A stretch of 20,723 bases of DNA from positions 1 to 20,723 of the forward strand of contig CAMTPG010000011.1 in the NCBI GenBank assembly GCA_947074335.1. Reading direction: 5' to 3'. Below are positions 7,605-15,282 of the stretch, piece after piece. The first letter of the stretch is position 1. Each line of letters begins with the position of its first letter. This DNA is from an uncultured Parabacteroides sp. (GTDB lineage Bacteria > Bacteroidota > Bacteroidia > Bacteroidales > Tannerellaceae). The notes beneath the pieces were generated by a model, which was not told where the DNA came from, searched no databases, and saw only the letters and a program-made list of their open reading frames with translations. A program made the position numbers and the translations under genes.

Positions 7605-9643
7605 TGGATAAAGAGTTTAAAAGAACGCTCATCACAACAGCGTTACCTTATGCAAACGGCCCGGTACATATCGGACACTTAGCCGGTGTTTATGTGCCTG
7701 CTGATATTTATGCACGCTATCTCCGTCTTAAAGGAGAAGAGGTGTTGATGATTGGCGGATCAGACGAACATGGTGTGCCTATCACGTTGCGTGCCAAGAA
7801 AGAGGGTATCACACCCCAGGATGTAGTAGATCGTTATCATGGTATCATTAAGAAATCGTTTGCCGATTTCGGAATTACTTTCGATATTTATTCACGTACA
7901 ACCTCAGAAGAGCACAAACGTACAGCTTCCGATTTCTTCCGTACTCTATACGATAAAGGCGAATTCATCGAGAAAACAACTGAACAATATTACGACGAAG
8001 AGGCAAAACAATTCCTTGCTGATCGTTATATCACGGGTACATGTCCGCATTGTGGCAACGAAAAAGCTTATGGCGACCAGTGTGAAGCCTGTGGAACATC
8101 ACTTAGTCCGACCGAACTGGTAGATCCCAAATCTGCAATCAGCGGCAGCAAGCCGGTGATGAAGGAGACAAAACACTGGTATCTGCCTTTGGATAAATGG
8201 GAACCCTCGCTGCGGCAGTGGATCCTGGAAGAACATAAAGAGTGGAAACCCAACGTATACGGACAGTGCAAAAGCTGGCTGGATATGGGCTTACAGCCCC
8301 GTGCCGTAAGTCGCGACCTTGATTGGGGTATCCCTGTTCCGGTAGAAGGTGCCGATGGCAAAGTACTGTATGTATGGTTCGATGCCCCTATCGGATATAT
8401 TTCGAATACAAAAGAGCTGCTTCCCGATACCTGGGAAACCTGGTGGAAAGATCCCCAGTCTAAACTGGTTCACTTCATCGGAAAAGATAATATCGTATTT
8501 CATTGCATCGTATTCCCCGCTATGCTGAAAGCTGAAGGTTCATTCAATTTGCCCGAAAATGTACCGGCGAATGAGTTCCTGAATCTGGAAGGCGATAAAA
8601 TCTCAACTTCACGCAACTGGGCTGTATGGTTACACGAATATCTGGAAGAGATGCCCGGTAAGCAGGATGTGTTACGTTATGTACTGACTGCCAATGCTCC
8701 CGAAACAAAAGATAATGACTTTACCTGGAAAGATTTTCAGGCACGCAATAATAACGAACTGGTGGCCATTCTGGGTAACTTTGTGAATCGTGCTCTTGTA
8801 TTGACCGAAAAATACTTCGACGGAAAGGTTCCGGCTGCCGGCGAACTGACTGATTACGATCGTCAGACACTGGCCGAATTTGCCACAGTAAAAGAAGATG
8901 TAGAGCGTTTGCTTGATACCTATCACTTCCGGGATGCCCAGAAAGAGGCTATGAATCTGGCCCGTATCGGTAATAAATACCTGGCTGATACCGAACCCTG
9001 GAAACTGGCTAAAACAGATATGCCGCGTGTAGCTACCGTGATGAATATCGCTTTGCAGATTACGGCCAATCTGGCCATCGCATTTGAGCCTTTCCTGCCT
9101 TTCAGCATGGATAAACTGAATGCCATGCTCAATGTAGAGCCGTTAGGATGGGATCGTCTCGGATCAACCGATCTGCTTGAGGCCGGTCATCAGCTGAACA
9201 AGCCCGAACTGTTGTTCGAAAAAATCGAAGACAGTGTTATTGAAGCTCAGGTTCAGAAATTGCTGGATACCAAAAAGGCTAACGAAGAGGCAGAATACAA
9301 AGCTAATCCGATTCGTGAAAATATTGCATTCGACGACTTTACCAAACTTGATATTCGTGTAGGTACCGTACTGGAATGTACCAAAGTGCCGAAAGCCGAT
9401 AAACTGCTGCAATTCCTGATCGACGACGGTATCAGTAAACGTACGATCGTATCCGGCATCGCCCAGCATTATAAGCCCGAAGATCTCACCGGCAAGCAGA
9501 TTTGTTTCATCGCTAATCTGGCGCCCCGCAAATTAAAGGGCATCGTTTCGGAAGGCATGATCCTCTCGGCCGAGAACTTCGACGGCTCACTGGCTGTTGT
9601 CATGCCCGAAAAGCCGGTAAAACCCGGAAGCGAAGTAAAATAA
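7604..9643 (+). CDS. metG: Methionyl-tRNA synthetase
   Basis: Charges tRNA(Met) with methionine in the cytoplasm, for both initiation and elongation. The 679-aa length matches the long bacterial form (E. coli MetG is 677). The class I HIGH motif is at residues 22-25 (HIGHLAG). Cysteines 147, 150, 160 and 163 (CPHC and CEAC) form the zinc knuckle. The KMSKS loop appears as KISTS at 332-336, a variant that keeps the first Lys. The anticodon-binding helical region follows (ARNNNELVAILGNFVNRAL). A C-terminal tRNA-binding OB-fold (EMAP/Trbp111-like) starts near residue 575 (FDDFTKLDIRVGTV) and contains IVSGIAQHY and NLAPRKLKGIVSEGM. It has its own promoter, and its codon use and GC are higher than in the upstream operon, as expected for a core gene. 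Confidence 0.97.
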   Translation: MDKEFKRTLITTALPYANGPVHIGHLAGVYVPADIYARYLRLKGEEVLMIGGSDEHGVPITLRAKKEGITPQDVVDRYHGIIKKSFADFGITFDIYSRTTSEEHKRTASDFFRTLYDKGEFIEKTTEQYYDEEAKQFLADRYITGTCPHCGNEKAYGDQCEACGTSLSPTELVDPKSAISGSKPVMKETKHWYLPLDKWEPSLRQWILEEHKEWKPNVYGQCKSWLDMGLQPRAVSRDLDWGIPVPVEGADGKVLYVWFDAPIGYISNTKELLPDTWETWWKDPQSKLVHFIGKDNIVFHCIVFPAMLKAEGSFNLPENVPANEFLNLEGDKISTSRNWAVWLHEYLEEMPGKQDVLRYVLTANAPETKDNDFTWKDFQARNNNELVAILGNFVNRALVLTEKYFDGKVPAAGELTDYDRQTLAEFATVKEDVERLLDTYHFRDAQKEAMNLARIGNKYLADTEPWKLAKTDMPRVATVMNIALQITANLAIAFEPFLPFSMDKLNAMLNVEPLGWDRLGSTDLLEAGHQLNKPELLFEKIEDSVIEAQVQKLLDTKKANEEAEYKANPIRENIAFDDFTKLDIRVGTVLECTKVPKADKLLQFLIDDGISKRTIVSGIAQHYKPEDLTGKQICFIANLAPRKLKGIVSEGMILSAENFDGSLAVVMPEKPVKPGSEVK

Positions 9644-9663
9644 ACGCATCGCTTATACGAAAA

Positions 9664-9686
9664 CTGTAATCCCCTGCGTTTTACAG
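9664..9686 (+). other. Weak inverted repeat after metG
   Basis: CTGTAA (9664-9669) and TTACAG (9681-9686) are exact reverse complements with an 11-nt spacer, in the 79-bp gap after metG. The stem is short and no T-run follows, so a terminator call would be weak. Confidence 0.25.
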
Positions 9687-9691
9687 ATAAT

Positions 9692-9705
9692 ATTAACCGG
9701 TTAAT
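9692..9705. promoter_or_regulatory. 14-bp perfect palindrome upstream of the aminotransferase gene
   Basis: ATTAACCGGTTAAT is fully self-complementary and lies 18 bp before the preferred ATG at 9723. No TAnnTTTG box is visible in this gap, so the palindrome is the clearest candidate for a regulatory site, perhaps the target of a dimeric repressor. No binding protein can be named. Confidence 0.4.
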
Positions 9706-9722
9706 CCGAATGATCAGTGCGT

Positions 9723-10895
9723 ATGATGTCAACAATACATCAACAACCGGATGCCGTTGTGCATCCGGACGAACCCATACAGATGGTCGACCTGCACGGT
9801 CAGTACCTGCGTATACAAACAGAAACAGATGCTGCCATGCAGGCCGTTTTGGAGCGATGTGCTTTCATTAACGGTCCGCAGGTACATTCTTTTGCTCAGG
9901 CCCTCGGATCATTTTTGGATGCTCCGTATGTAATACCCTGTGGTAATGGAACCGATGCTTTACAACTGGCTTTGATGGCTTTGCCGCTTAAACCGGGCGA
10001 TGAGGTGATCATTCCCGCTTTTACCTATATCGCAGCAGCTGAAGTGATAGGCCTGCTTGGTTTAAGACCTGTTCTGGCAGATGTAAATCCTGATAGTTTT
10101 AATCTCGATGTAACCCGGCTCGAAGAATTAATGAGTCCGCGTACTCGTGCCATTATAGCCGTACATCTGTTCGGACAGCTTTGCGACATGGAGCCTCTTA
10201 TGAATTTTGCCAACCGGCATAATCTCTATGTAATCGAAGATAATGCCCAATCCATCGGAGCAACCTATACATTCAGTAACGGGTTACGTAAGCAGGGTGG
10301 TACCATTGGCCATATCGGCACAACCTCTTTTTTTCCTACCAAGCCGCTGGCCTGTTATGGTGACGGAGGCGCTGTTATCACATCCGATAAAGAGCTGGCT
10401 GTACGTATCCGGATGCTTGCCAATCACGGGCAACAAACCAAATACAACCATCAGCTTATCGGTTGCAATTCCCGTTTGGATACCCTGCAGGCTGCTATTC
10501 TGGAAGTCAGGTTGAAACATCTTGAAACTTTCAATGCAGTCCGTCAGGAAGCCGCTGTTTGCTACGATGTGGCACTTACGGGTAAAGAGACCTGGCGTAT
10601 CCCGCATCAATCCTCTTTTTCATCGCATGTATATCATCAATATACTTTACAAGTGGCCGATGGCCGTCGCGATGCGCTGCAGGCTTTTCTGCAGGAAAAA
10701 GGGATTCCCTCAATGATTTATTATCCCTTGCCGCTCCATCATCAGCCGGCCTATCGTGAGTTGTGTCGCAGACCCCTATCGCTGCCTGTGACCGAATCCT
10801 TGTGCCGGTCGGTACTTTCATTACCGATTCATACCGAGATTCATAAACATTTGCCTTACATTGTCAATACCCTCTTAGCATGGACAAAACAATAA
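9723..10895 (+). CDS. DegT/DnrJ/EryC1/StrS (WbpE-like) sugar-nucleotide aminotransferase
   Basis: A PLP-dependent aminotransferase of the family that adds an amino group to keto-sugars bound to UDP or TDP, in the cytoplasm. The family start IQMVDLHGQYLRI is present. CGNGTDALQLAL forms the cofactor phosphate site, EVIIPAFTYIAAAEVI and VIEDNAQSIGA hold the Asp that contacts PLP, and TTSFFPTKPLACYGDGGAV holds the Schiff-base lysine (Lys207 counted from ATG 9723). NSRLDTLQAAIL is the usual C-domain motif. The sequence around the lysine resembles WbpE, which forms UDP-GlcNAc3NA from the 3-keto sugar made by WbpB; the following gene is WbpB-like. Possible starts are GTG 9717, ATG 9723 and ATG 9726; I prefer 9723. 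Its end overlaps the next gene by 16 bp, so the two are translated together. The exact sugar is inferred. Confidence 0.88.
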   Translation: MMSTIHQQPDAVVHPDEPIQMVDLHGQYLRIQTETDAAMQAVLERCAFINGPQVHSFAQALGSFLDAPYVIPCGNGTDALQLALMALPLKPGDEVIIPAFTYIAAAEVIGLLGLRPVLADVNPDSFNLDVTRLEELMSPRTRAIIAVHLFGQLCDMEPLMNFANRHNLYVIEDNAQSIGATYTFSNGLRKQGGTIGHIGTTSFFPTKPLACYGDGGAVITSDKELAVRIRMLANHGQQTKYNHQLIGCNSRLDTLQAAILEVRLKHLETFNAVRQEAAVCYDVALTGKETWRIPHQSSFSSHVYHQYTLQVADGRRDALQAFLQEKGIPSMIYYPLPLHHQPAYRELCRRPLSLPVTESLCRSVLSLPIHTEIHKHLPYIVNTLLAWTKQ

Positions 10896-11902
10896 AATTT
10901 GCTGTTGTAGGCTGTGGTCATATCGGTAAACGACATGCCGAAATGATTCAGCGCGAAGCAGGAGCAGAGCTGGTTGGCCTTTGCGACATCCGTACCCCTG
11001 AAGCTTTATCTCTTGATTTAGGATCTGTTCCCTTTTTCTCTGATTTCGAAGCGCTGCTTGCCAGTGAAATCAAACCTGATGTTATCAACATCTGTGTACC
11101 CAACGGATTACATGCCTGTATGGCTTTGCGTGCCCTCGAAAGCGGTCATCATGTAGTGATCGAGAAACCGATGGCACTTACTTTGGCGGATGCCGAGAAG
11201 ATCATTTACACCTCGCTCAAATACAGCCGCCAGGTATTCTGTGTAATGCAAAACCGGTATTCGCCTCCCTCAGTGTGGCTCAAAGAGATGGTTGATTCGG
11301 GTGGTCTGGGCGAACTCTATATGGTGCAGCTCAATTGCTATTGGAACCGTGATAACCGCTATTACAAACCCGGCGGATGGCATGGCGATGCTCTTCTCGA
11401 CGGCGGTACTTTGTTTACACAATTCTCCCATTTCATCGATATTATGTATTGGTTGTTCGGAGATATTTGCAACATACAGGCCCGTTTTGCCGATTTTAAT
11501 CATGCCGTACTTACCGATTTCGAAGATTCGGGTTTCGTCAATTTCGACTTTGTAAACGGCGGAATGGGTTCGCTGGCTTATTCCACGGCCGTATGGAATA
11601 AGAATCTTGAAAGCAGTCTGCTGATTGTAGCCGAAAAGGGAAGCGTAAAAATAGGAGGGCAGTATATGAACGAAGTCGAATACTGCCACATTAAAGATTA
11701 TGAGATGCCCGAGCTGGCGCCTACTAATCCGGGCAACGACTACGGAGCCTATAAGGGCTCTGCCCAGAATCATAATTTTGTAATACGTAATGTGGTACGT
11801 GTGCTTTCGGGACATACCTCCGAAACCATTACTACCAATGTACTCGAAGGCATGAAAGTAGTCGATATCATTCAACGAATATATGCACTAAAAAATAAAT
11901 AA
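10880..11902 (+). CDS. Gfo/Idh/MocA (WbpB/WlbA-like) sugar-nucleotide 3-dehydrogenase
   Basis: A 340-aa NAD(P)-dependent oxidoreductase. The Rossmann motif VVGCGHIGKRH lies at about residues 8-18. The INICVPNGLHACMAL strand-helix follows, and VIEKPMALTLADAE carries the family EKP lysine (Lys96). The catalytic region GGTLFTQFSHFIDIMYWLFG holds the conserved histidine near residue 184. WbpB and WlbA oxidise C3 of UDP-N-acetylglucosaminuronic acid so that WbpE can aminate it. The upstream overlap with a WbpE-like gene and the downstream UDP-sugar 6-dehydrogenase support the same 3-oxidation/amination role. No acetyltransferase of the WbpD type is in this window. The long minus-strand frame opposite this gene is a shadow. 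Confidence 0.87.
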   Translation: MDKTIKFAVVGCGHIGKRHAEMIQREAGAELVGLCDIRTPEALSLDLGSVPFFSDFEALLASEIKPDVINICVPNGLHACMALRALESGHHVVIEKPMALTLADAEKIIYTSLKYSRQVFCVMQNRYSPPSVWLKEMVDSGGLGELYMVQLNCYWNRDNRYYKPGGWHGDALLDGGTLFTQFSHFIDIMYWLFGDICNIQARFADFNHAVLTDFEDSGFVNFDFVNGGMGSLAYSTAVWNKNLESSLLIVAEKGSVKIGGQYMNEVEYCHIKDYEMPELAPTNPGNDYGAYKGSAQNHNFVIRNVVRVLSGHTSETITTNVLEGMKVVDIIQRIYALKNK

Positions 11903-11906
11903 TTTT

Positions 11907-11914
11907 TATATTTG
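11907..11914 (+). promoter_or_regulatory. Bacteroidetes -7 box (TATATTTG) for ugd
   Basis: TATATTTG matches TAnnTTTG exactly in the 43-bp gap before ugd, which can thus be transcribed apart from the two upstream genes. It overlaps the left arm of a 7-bp inverted repeat (TATTTGC 11909-11915, GCAAATA 11921-11927, 5-bp spacer). No clear -33 element is seen. Confidence 0.65.
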
Positions 11915-11927
11915 CCCCACGCAAATA
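11909..11927. repeat. 7-bp inverted repeat mirroring the ugd -7 box
   Basis: TATTTGC (11909-11915) and GCAAATA (11921-11927) are exact reverse complements around CCCAC. As at metG, the left arm contains the TTTG of the -7 box and the right arm is the mirrored copy just downstream, around the expected transcription start. Confidence 0.6.
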
Positions 11928-11945
11928 AAGAATCATCAGAATATT

Positions 11946-13259
11946 ATGAAAATAGCAATTGTAGGAACAGGATACGTAGGGTTGGTTACCGGTACCTGTT
12001 TTGCCGAAATGGGTACAGAAGTTTGCTGTATCGATGTTAATGAAGAAAAGATAGCCCGGCTGAAAGAGGGAATCATTCCAATCTATGAGCCCGGTCTGGA
12101 AGATATGGTACACCGTAACCAGCAGGCAGGGCGTCTGCAATTCGGTACCCGACTGGTAGATTACCTCGACGATACCGAGGTGTTATTCTGTGCTGTGGGC
12201 ACACCTCCCGATGAGGATGGCAGTGCCGATTTGCAGTATGTACTTGATGTAGCCCGTACCGTAGGTCGCCACATGAATAAATACCTGCTGATTGTAACCA
12301 AAAGCACTGTTCCCGTAGGCACTTCTCATAAGATACGTGCCGCCATTCAGGAAGAGCTTGATAAACGGGGTGTACAAATACCCTTCGATGTAGCCTCGAA
12401 TCCCGAATTCCTTAAAGAAGGAGCTGCAATAAAAGATTTTATGAGTCCGGATCGTGTAGTGGTAGGCGTAGAGTCGGAGCGGGCCCGCGAACTGATGAGT
12501 CGCCTGTATCGCCCTTTCCTGCTCAACAACTTCCGTGTTATTTTTATGGATGTGCCTTCGGCAGAGATGACCAAATATGCTGCGAATGCTATGCTGGCTA
12601 CCCGCATCAGCTTCATGAATGATATTGCCAATCTATGCGAAATCATCGGTGCCGATGTGAATATGGTACGTAAAGGCATTGGTTCCGACAACCGCATTGG
12701 CAACCGCTTTCTCTATCCCGGTTGCGGTTATGGAGGCAGTTGTTTTCCCAAGGATGTAAAAGCCCTGATCCATACCGGAAAGAGTAACCATTACCGTATG
12801 CGTATCCTCGAAGCCGTAGAGCAGGTAAACGAAATCCAGAAATCTATTCTCTTTCATAAACTTTCCGATTATTTCGGGGGTGATATAAAAGGAAAACATA
12901 TCGCTATCTGGGGACTGGCCTTTAAACCCGAAACCGATGATATGCGTGAAGCTCCCTCTGTAGTTCTGATTGAGAAGCTGCTCGAAGCCGGTTGTACCAT
13001 ATCCGCCTACGATCCGATTGCTACCGAAGAGGCACAACATAAACTGGGTAACCGCATCACTTATGCTAAAGACATCTACGATGCCGCCGACGATGCCGAT
13101 GCCCTGATGCTGATCACCGAATGGAAAGAATTTCGTATGCCCTCATGGAATGTCGTGAAAAAGTTGATGAAAACTCCTCTTGTGCTTGATGGCCGTAATA
13201 TCTATGACTCTAAAGAGGTTGAGGAGTATGGATTTGAATATCATTGTATAGGGAAATAA
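11946..13259 (+). CDS. ugd: UDP-glucose 6-dehydrogenase
   Basis: Oxidises UDP-glucose to UDP-glucuronic acid with two NAD+, in the cytoplasm, supplying uronic acid for capsule, LPS or exopolysaccharide. The 437-aa length is normal. The N-terminal NAD fold has IVGTGYVGLVTG (residues about 4-15). Next come the nucleotide-sugar dehydrogenase signatures VGTPPDEDGSADL, TKSTVPVGT and SNPEFLKEGAAIKDF, the central helix with Lys210 (TKYAANAMLATRISFMND), and the catalytic loop GCGYGGSCFPKDV with Cys266. The C-terminal UDP-binding domain has IWGLAFKPETDDMREAPS. The GGSCFPKD form is that of UDP-glucose dehydrogenases, whereas UDP-GlcNAc/ManNAc dehydrogenases (WbpA, WecC) carry GGHCI-type loops. A strong terminator follows, so it ends the transcription unit. 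Confidence 0.95.
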   Translation: MKIAIVGTGYVGLVTGTCFAEMGTEVCCIDVNEEKIARLKEGIIPIYEPGLEDMVHRNQQAGRLQFGTRLVDYLDDTEVLFCAVGTPPDEDGSADLQYVLDVARTVGRHMNKYLLIVTKSTVPVGTSHKIRAAIQEELDKRGVQIPFDVASNPEFLKEGAAIKDFMSPDRVVVGVESERARELMSRLYRPFLLNNFRVIFMDVPSAEMTKYAANAMLATRISFMNDIANLCEIIGADVNMVRKGIGSDNRIGNRFLYPGCGYGGSCFPKDVKALIHTGKSNHYRMRILEAVEQVNEIQKSILFHKLSDYFGGDIKGKHIAIWGLAFKPETDDMREAPSVVLIEKLLEAGCTISAYDPIATEEAQHKLGNRITYAKDIYDAADDADALMLITEWKEFRMPSWNVVKKLMKTPLVLDGRNIYDSKEVEEYGFEYHCIGK

Positions 13260-13344
13260 TTCGGTTTTGATTAATTATTGTTTTTAAAGAATGCGTAATA
13301 AAGAATTATTTATAGAAAGTAATTAAATAAATAAGATAATTGTC

Positions 13345-13391
13345 ATAGATAAAGCCTCTGTTTCCTTTGGTGAAACAGAGGCTTTATCTAT
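13345..13391 (+). terminator. Strong bidirectional rho-independent terminator after ugd
   Basis: A 20-bp perfect stem (13345-13364 with 13372-13391) closes a 7-nt loop, CTTTGGT. The core CCTCTGTTTC / GAAACAGAGG is flanked by an A-rich left and T-rich right side (AAAG, CTTT), so it can work in both directions. It separates the core segment from the OmpA/fimbrillin operon. The rest of the 228-bp gap (13260-13487) is AT-rich. It holds a loose repeat AATTGTT (13432-13438) / AACAATT (13459-13465) but no exact TAnnTTTG box. Confidence 0.88.
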
Positions 13392-13487
13392 TCTGCAAAC
13401 AGAGAAAAACAGGTATTGTTGTAAACAAATAAATTGTTAATATGTTATAATTTAATTAAACAATTAATTTTTAGCGGGAAGACGTAA

Positions 13488-15176
13488 ATGAAAGCAGGTA
13501 TACAGATTATACTGCTTATGCTTATTTTGGAAATGCTTTCGGTTTCTGCAATAAGCAGTATGAATATGGAAAAAGATACTCTTTTTTCATATGGTTATCT
13601 GGGTGCAGGGGCAGGGATACCTGCAGGATTAAGCTCGTTTACTTCCTTTGGACGTTATCACTCGAATATAGGTTACGGTGCAACAATTTACGGTGGATAC
13701 AGGTTTAATTCAATGTTTTCTGTAGAAATGTCTTTATTTTCCGGACACATGAATCTCTTTACTACACCCTGTTGTTCCTTTTATTGGATGGGATCTGATG
13801 GTGAACGCTATAAACGACCTCTTACTTCCGCTGAAAGTTATTCATATAAAGATATCTTTTCATCCGTTTTTCTGCTCCAGTCAGACTGGAAATGTAATAT
13901 TAACTTACTGCCATTTATCTTCCCCCGCAAAGCGATGAAATGGCAACTTTTTATATCTCCCTCTCTCAGTTTAGTCAATACAAAAGCTACTGTTAAACCT
14001 GTCGAAATCGATAAGACCCTGCTTCGTGATAATCTGACTGCCCGGTTTGGTGCCGGGATCGGAGCGGGTATTGCCTATACTGTCTCTCCGCAATTGGATG
14101 TTCGATTTGATGGCGGGTTTACCTGGGTAGCGGGTGATTCATATGATCTGGTAAAGTCCTGCGATTATCATCAGAATATGATATTCACTGCTTCCGTCGG
14201 GGCAGTATGGAAATTTCGCCGCTCCAAATCCCTGACTGCCCGAAATCCGGGGTTTGCGACTGTAAAGAGAAAACAAAAAATCTCTGAAAATGCTAATATC
14301 AATAAGAATGACAACATCTCATATGCTAAACAATTTAAAAGTATAGATTCAGAATCTTCAGTATCTTTAAATGCCTTGGCAGTGGATACTACAACAACAA
14401 ATTTATTGACAAGCAAGGACAGCAGTAACTTTGTTAGTCAAATAAAGAAGATGCAACTTGATGATCCGCAAATGGCGAAACTACCCGAAACTATACAGTT
14501 GTGCTCTGATTCATCTGATAGTCAGTTAATTCAATCTTCTTCCGCAGTCTATTTCAAATTTAATCAAACCACAATACAATCATCACAGAACGAGGTGGTT
14601 GCCACGATTGCAAAACAACTCATGCAATACCCTGAAAAGTCTGTATTATTAACAGGATATGCTGATTCGTCGGGTGGTGTAGAAATAAATAATTATATTT
14701 CGCTTGCACGAGCCAAATCAATAAAGCAAGCACTTGAAGCCTTAGGTGTAGCTCCGAGCCAAATCTTTGTAACCGGTGCCGGTATAGATTCTGTAACATC
14801 GGCGGGCAAGGCAAGAAGAGTAGAAATACAATTCCTTTTGCAATCAAATCAGCTGCAATATATAGATTCTGTGTATTTTAGATTTAATGAAACAACGATC
14901 CAATTTGTTCCGGATCACGTAATCCGCATAATTTGTCAAAATATGACAACACATCCCAAATGCATTTTGTTACTTGAAGGCTTTACGGATGCTATTGGAT
15001 CTGAAAACATAAATCAACATATTTCTATACGCAGGGCTGAAGCAGTAAAACAATATCTGATGCTATGCGGTATTCCTTCCAGTCGTATGTGTGTTAAAGC
15101 CGGCGGAATTAATAAAAAATCTAAACCGGCCGATAAATTACGGTGTGTAACAATAACGCTCTTCAATAATTCATGA
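13488..15176 (+). CDS. Outer-membrane barrel protein with two tandem OmpA C-terminal domains
   Basis: A 562-aa predicted outer-membrane protein. The signal peptide ends near LSVSA (residue 21). Residues about 35-245 look like an OmpA-type barrel (YLGAGAGIPAGL, YGATIYGGYRF, GAGIGAGIAYTVSPQLDVRFDGGF, FTASVGAVWKF). A Ser/Asn/Asp-rich linker (about 250-345) follows. Then come two OmpA modules: the first (about 352-452) with VYFKFNQTTI, GYADSSGG and SLARAKSIKQAL; the second (about 460-562) with VYFRFNETTI, GFTDAIGS and SIRRAEAVKQYL. Both keep the Asp and Arg that in OmpA bind diaminopimelate of peptidoglycan. The protein probably anchors the outer-membrane assembly to the cell wall. It directly precedes five fimbrillin-like genes, where Bacteroidales fimbrial loci often have an OmpA-family protein. 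Start ATG 13488 follows GGGAAGACGTAA, a modest ribosome site. Confidence 0.88.
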   Translation: MKAGIQIILLMLILEMLSVSAISSMNMEKDTLFSYGYLGAGAGIPAGLSSFTSFGRYHSNIGYGATIYGGYRFNSMFSVEMSLFSGHMNLFTTPCCSFYWMGSDGERYKRPLTSAESYSYKDIFSSVFLLQSDWKCNINLLPFIFPRKAMKWQLFISPSLSLVNTKATVKPVEIDKTLLRDNLTARFGAGIGAGIAYTVSPQLDVRFDGGFTWVAGDSYDLVKSCDYHQNMIFTASVGAVWKFRRSKSLTARNPGFATVKRKQKISENANINKNDNISYAKQFKSIDSESSVSLNALAVDTTTTNLLTSKDSSNFVSQIKKMQLDDPQMAKLPETIQLCSDSSDSQLIQSSSAVYFKFNQTTIQSSQNEVVATIAKQLMQYPEKSVLLTGYADSSGGVEINNYISLARAKSIKQALEALGVAPSQIFVTGAGIDSVTSAGKARRVEIQFLLQSNQLQYIDSVYFRFNETTIQFVPDHVIRIICQNMTTHPKCILLLEGFTDAIGSENINQHISIRRAEAVKQYLMLCGIPSSRMCVKAGGINKKSKPADKLRCVTITLFNNS

Positions 15177-15207
15177 TAAACGAAAAAATAGTTAAACTAA
15201 AACACTT

Positions 15208-15215
15208 TAATTTTG
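15208..15215 (+). promoter_or_regulatory. Candidate -7 box (TAATTTTG) for the fimbrillin genes
   Basis: TAATTTTG matches TAnnTTTG in the 106-bp gap between the OmpA gene and the first fimbrillin gene, leaving a leader of about 60 nt. The region is very AT-rich, so chance is a real alternative. A mirrored AAACAAAA lies at 15253-15260 (partner TTTTGTTT 15211-15218), but it is low in complexity. Confidence 0.4.
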
Positions 15216-15282
15216 TTTATAAAGAATAAGATTAATAAGATTTAAAAAATACAAACAAAACAAGGAAACAAATCAGATATTT

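Noticed and set aside
11270..11875. Long minus-strand open frame (201 codons)
   Set aside because: It lies wholly opposite the Gfo/Idh/MocA dehydrogenase gene, has no family-like motif, and reflects the codon bias of the real gene.
13432..13465. AATTGTT / AACAATT inverted repeat before the OmpA gene
   Set aside because: Only 7 bp, in very AT-rich sequence; expected by chance and with no linked promoter box.
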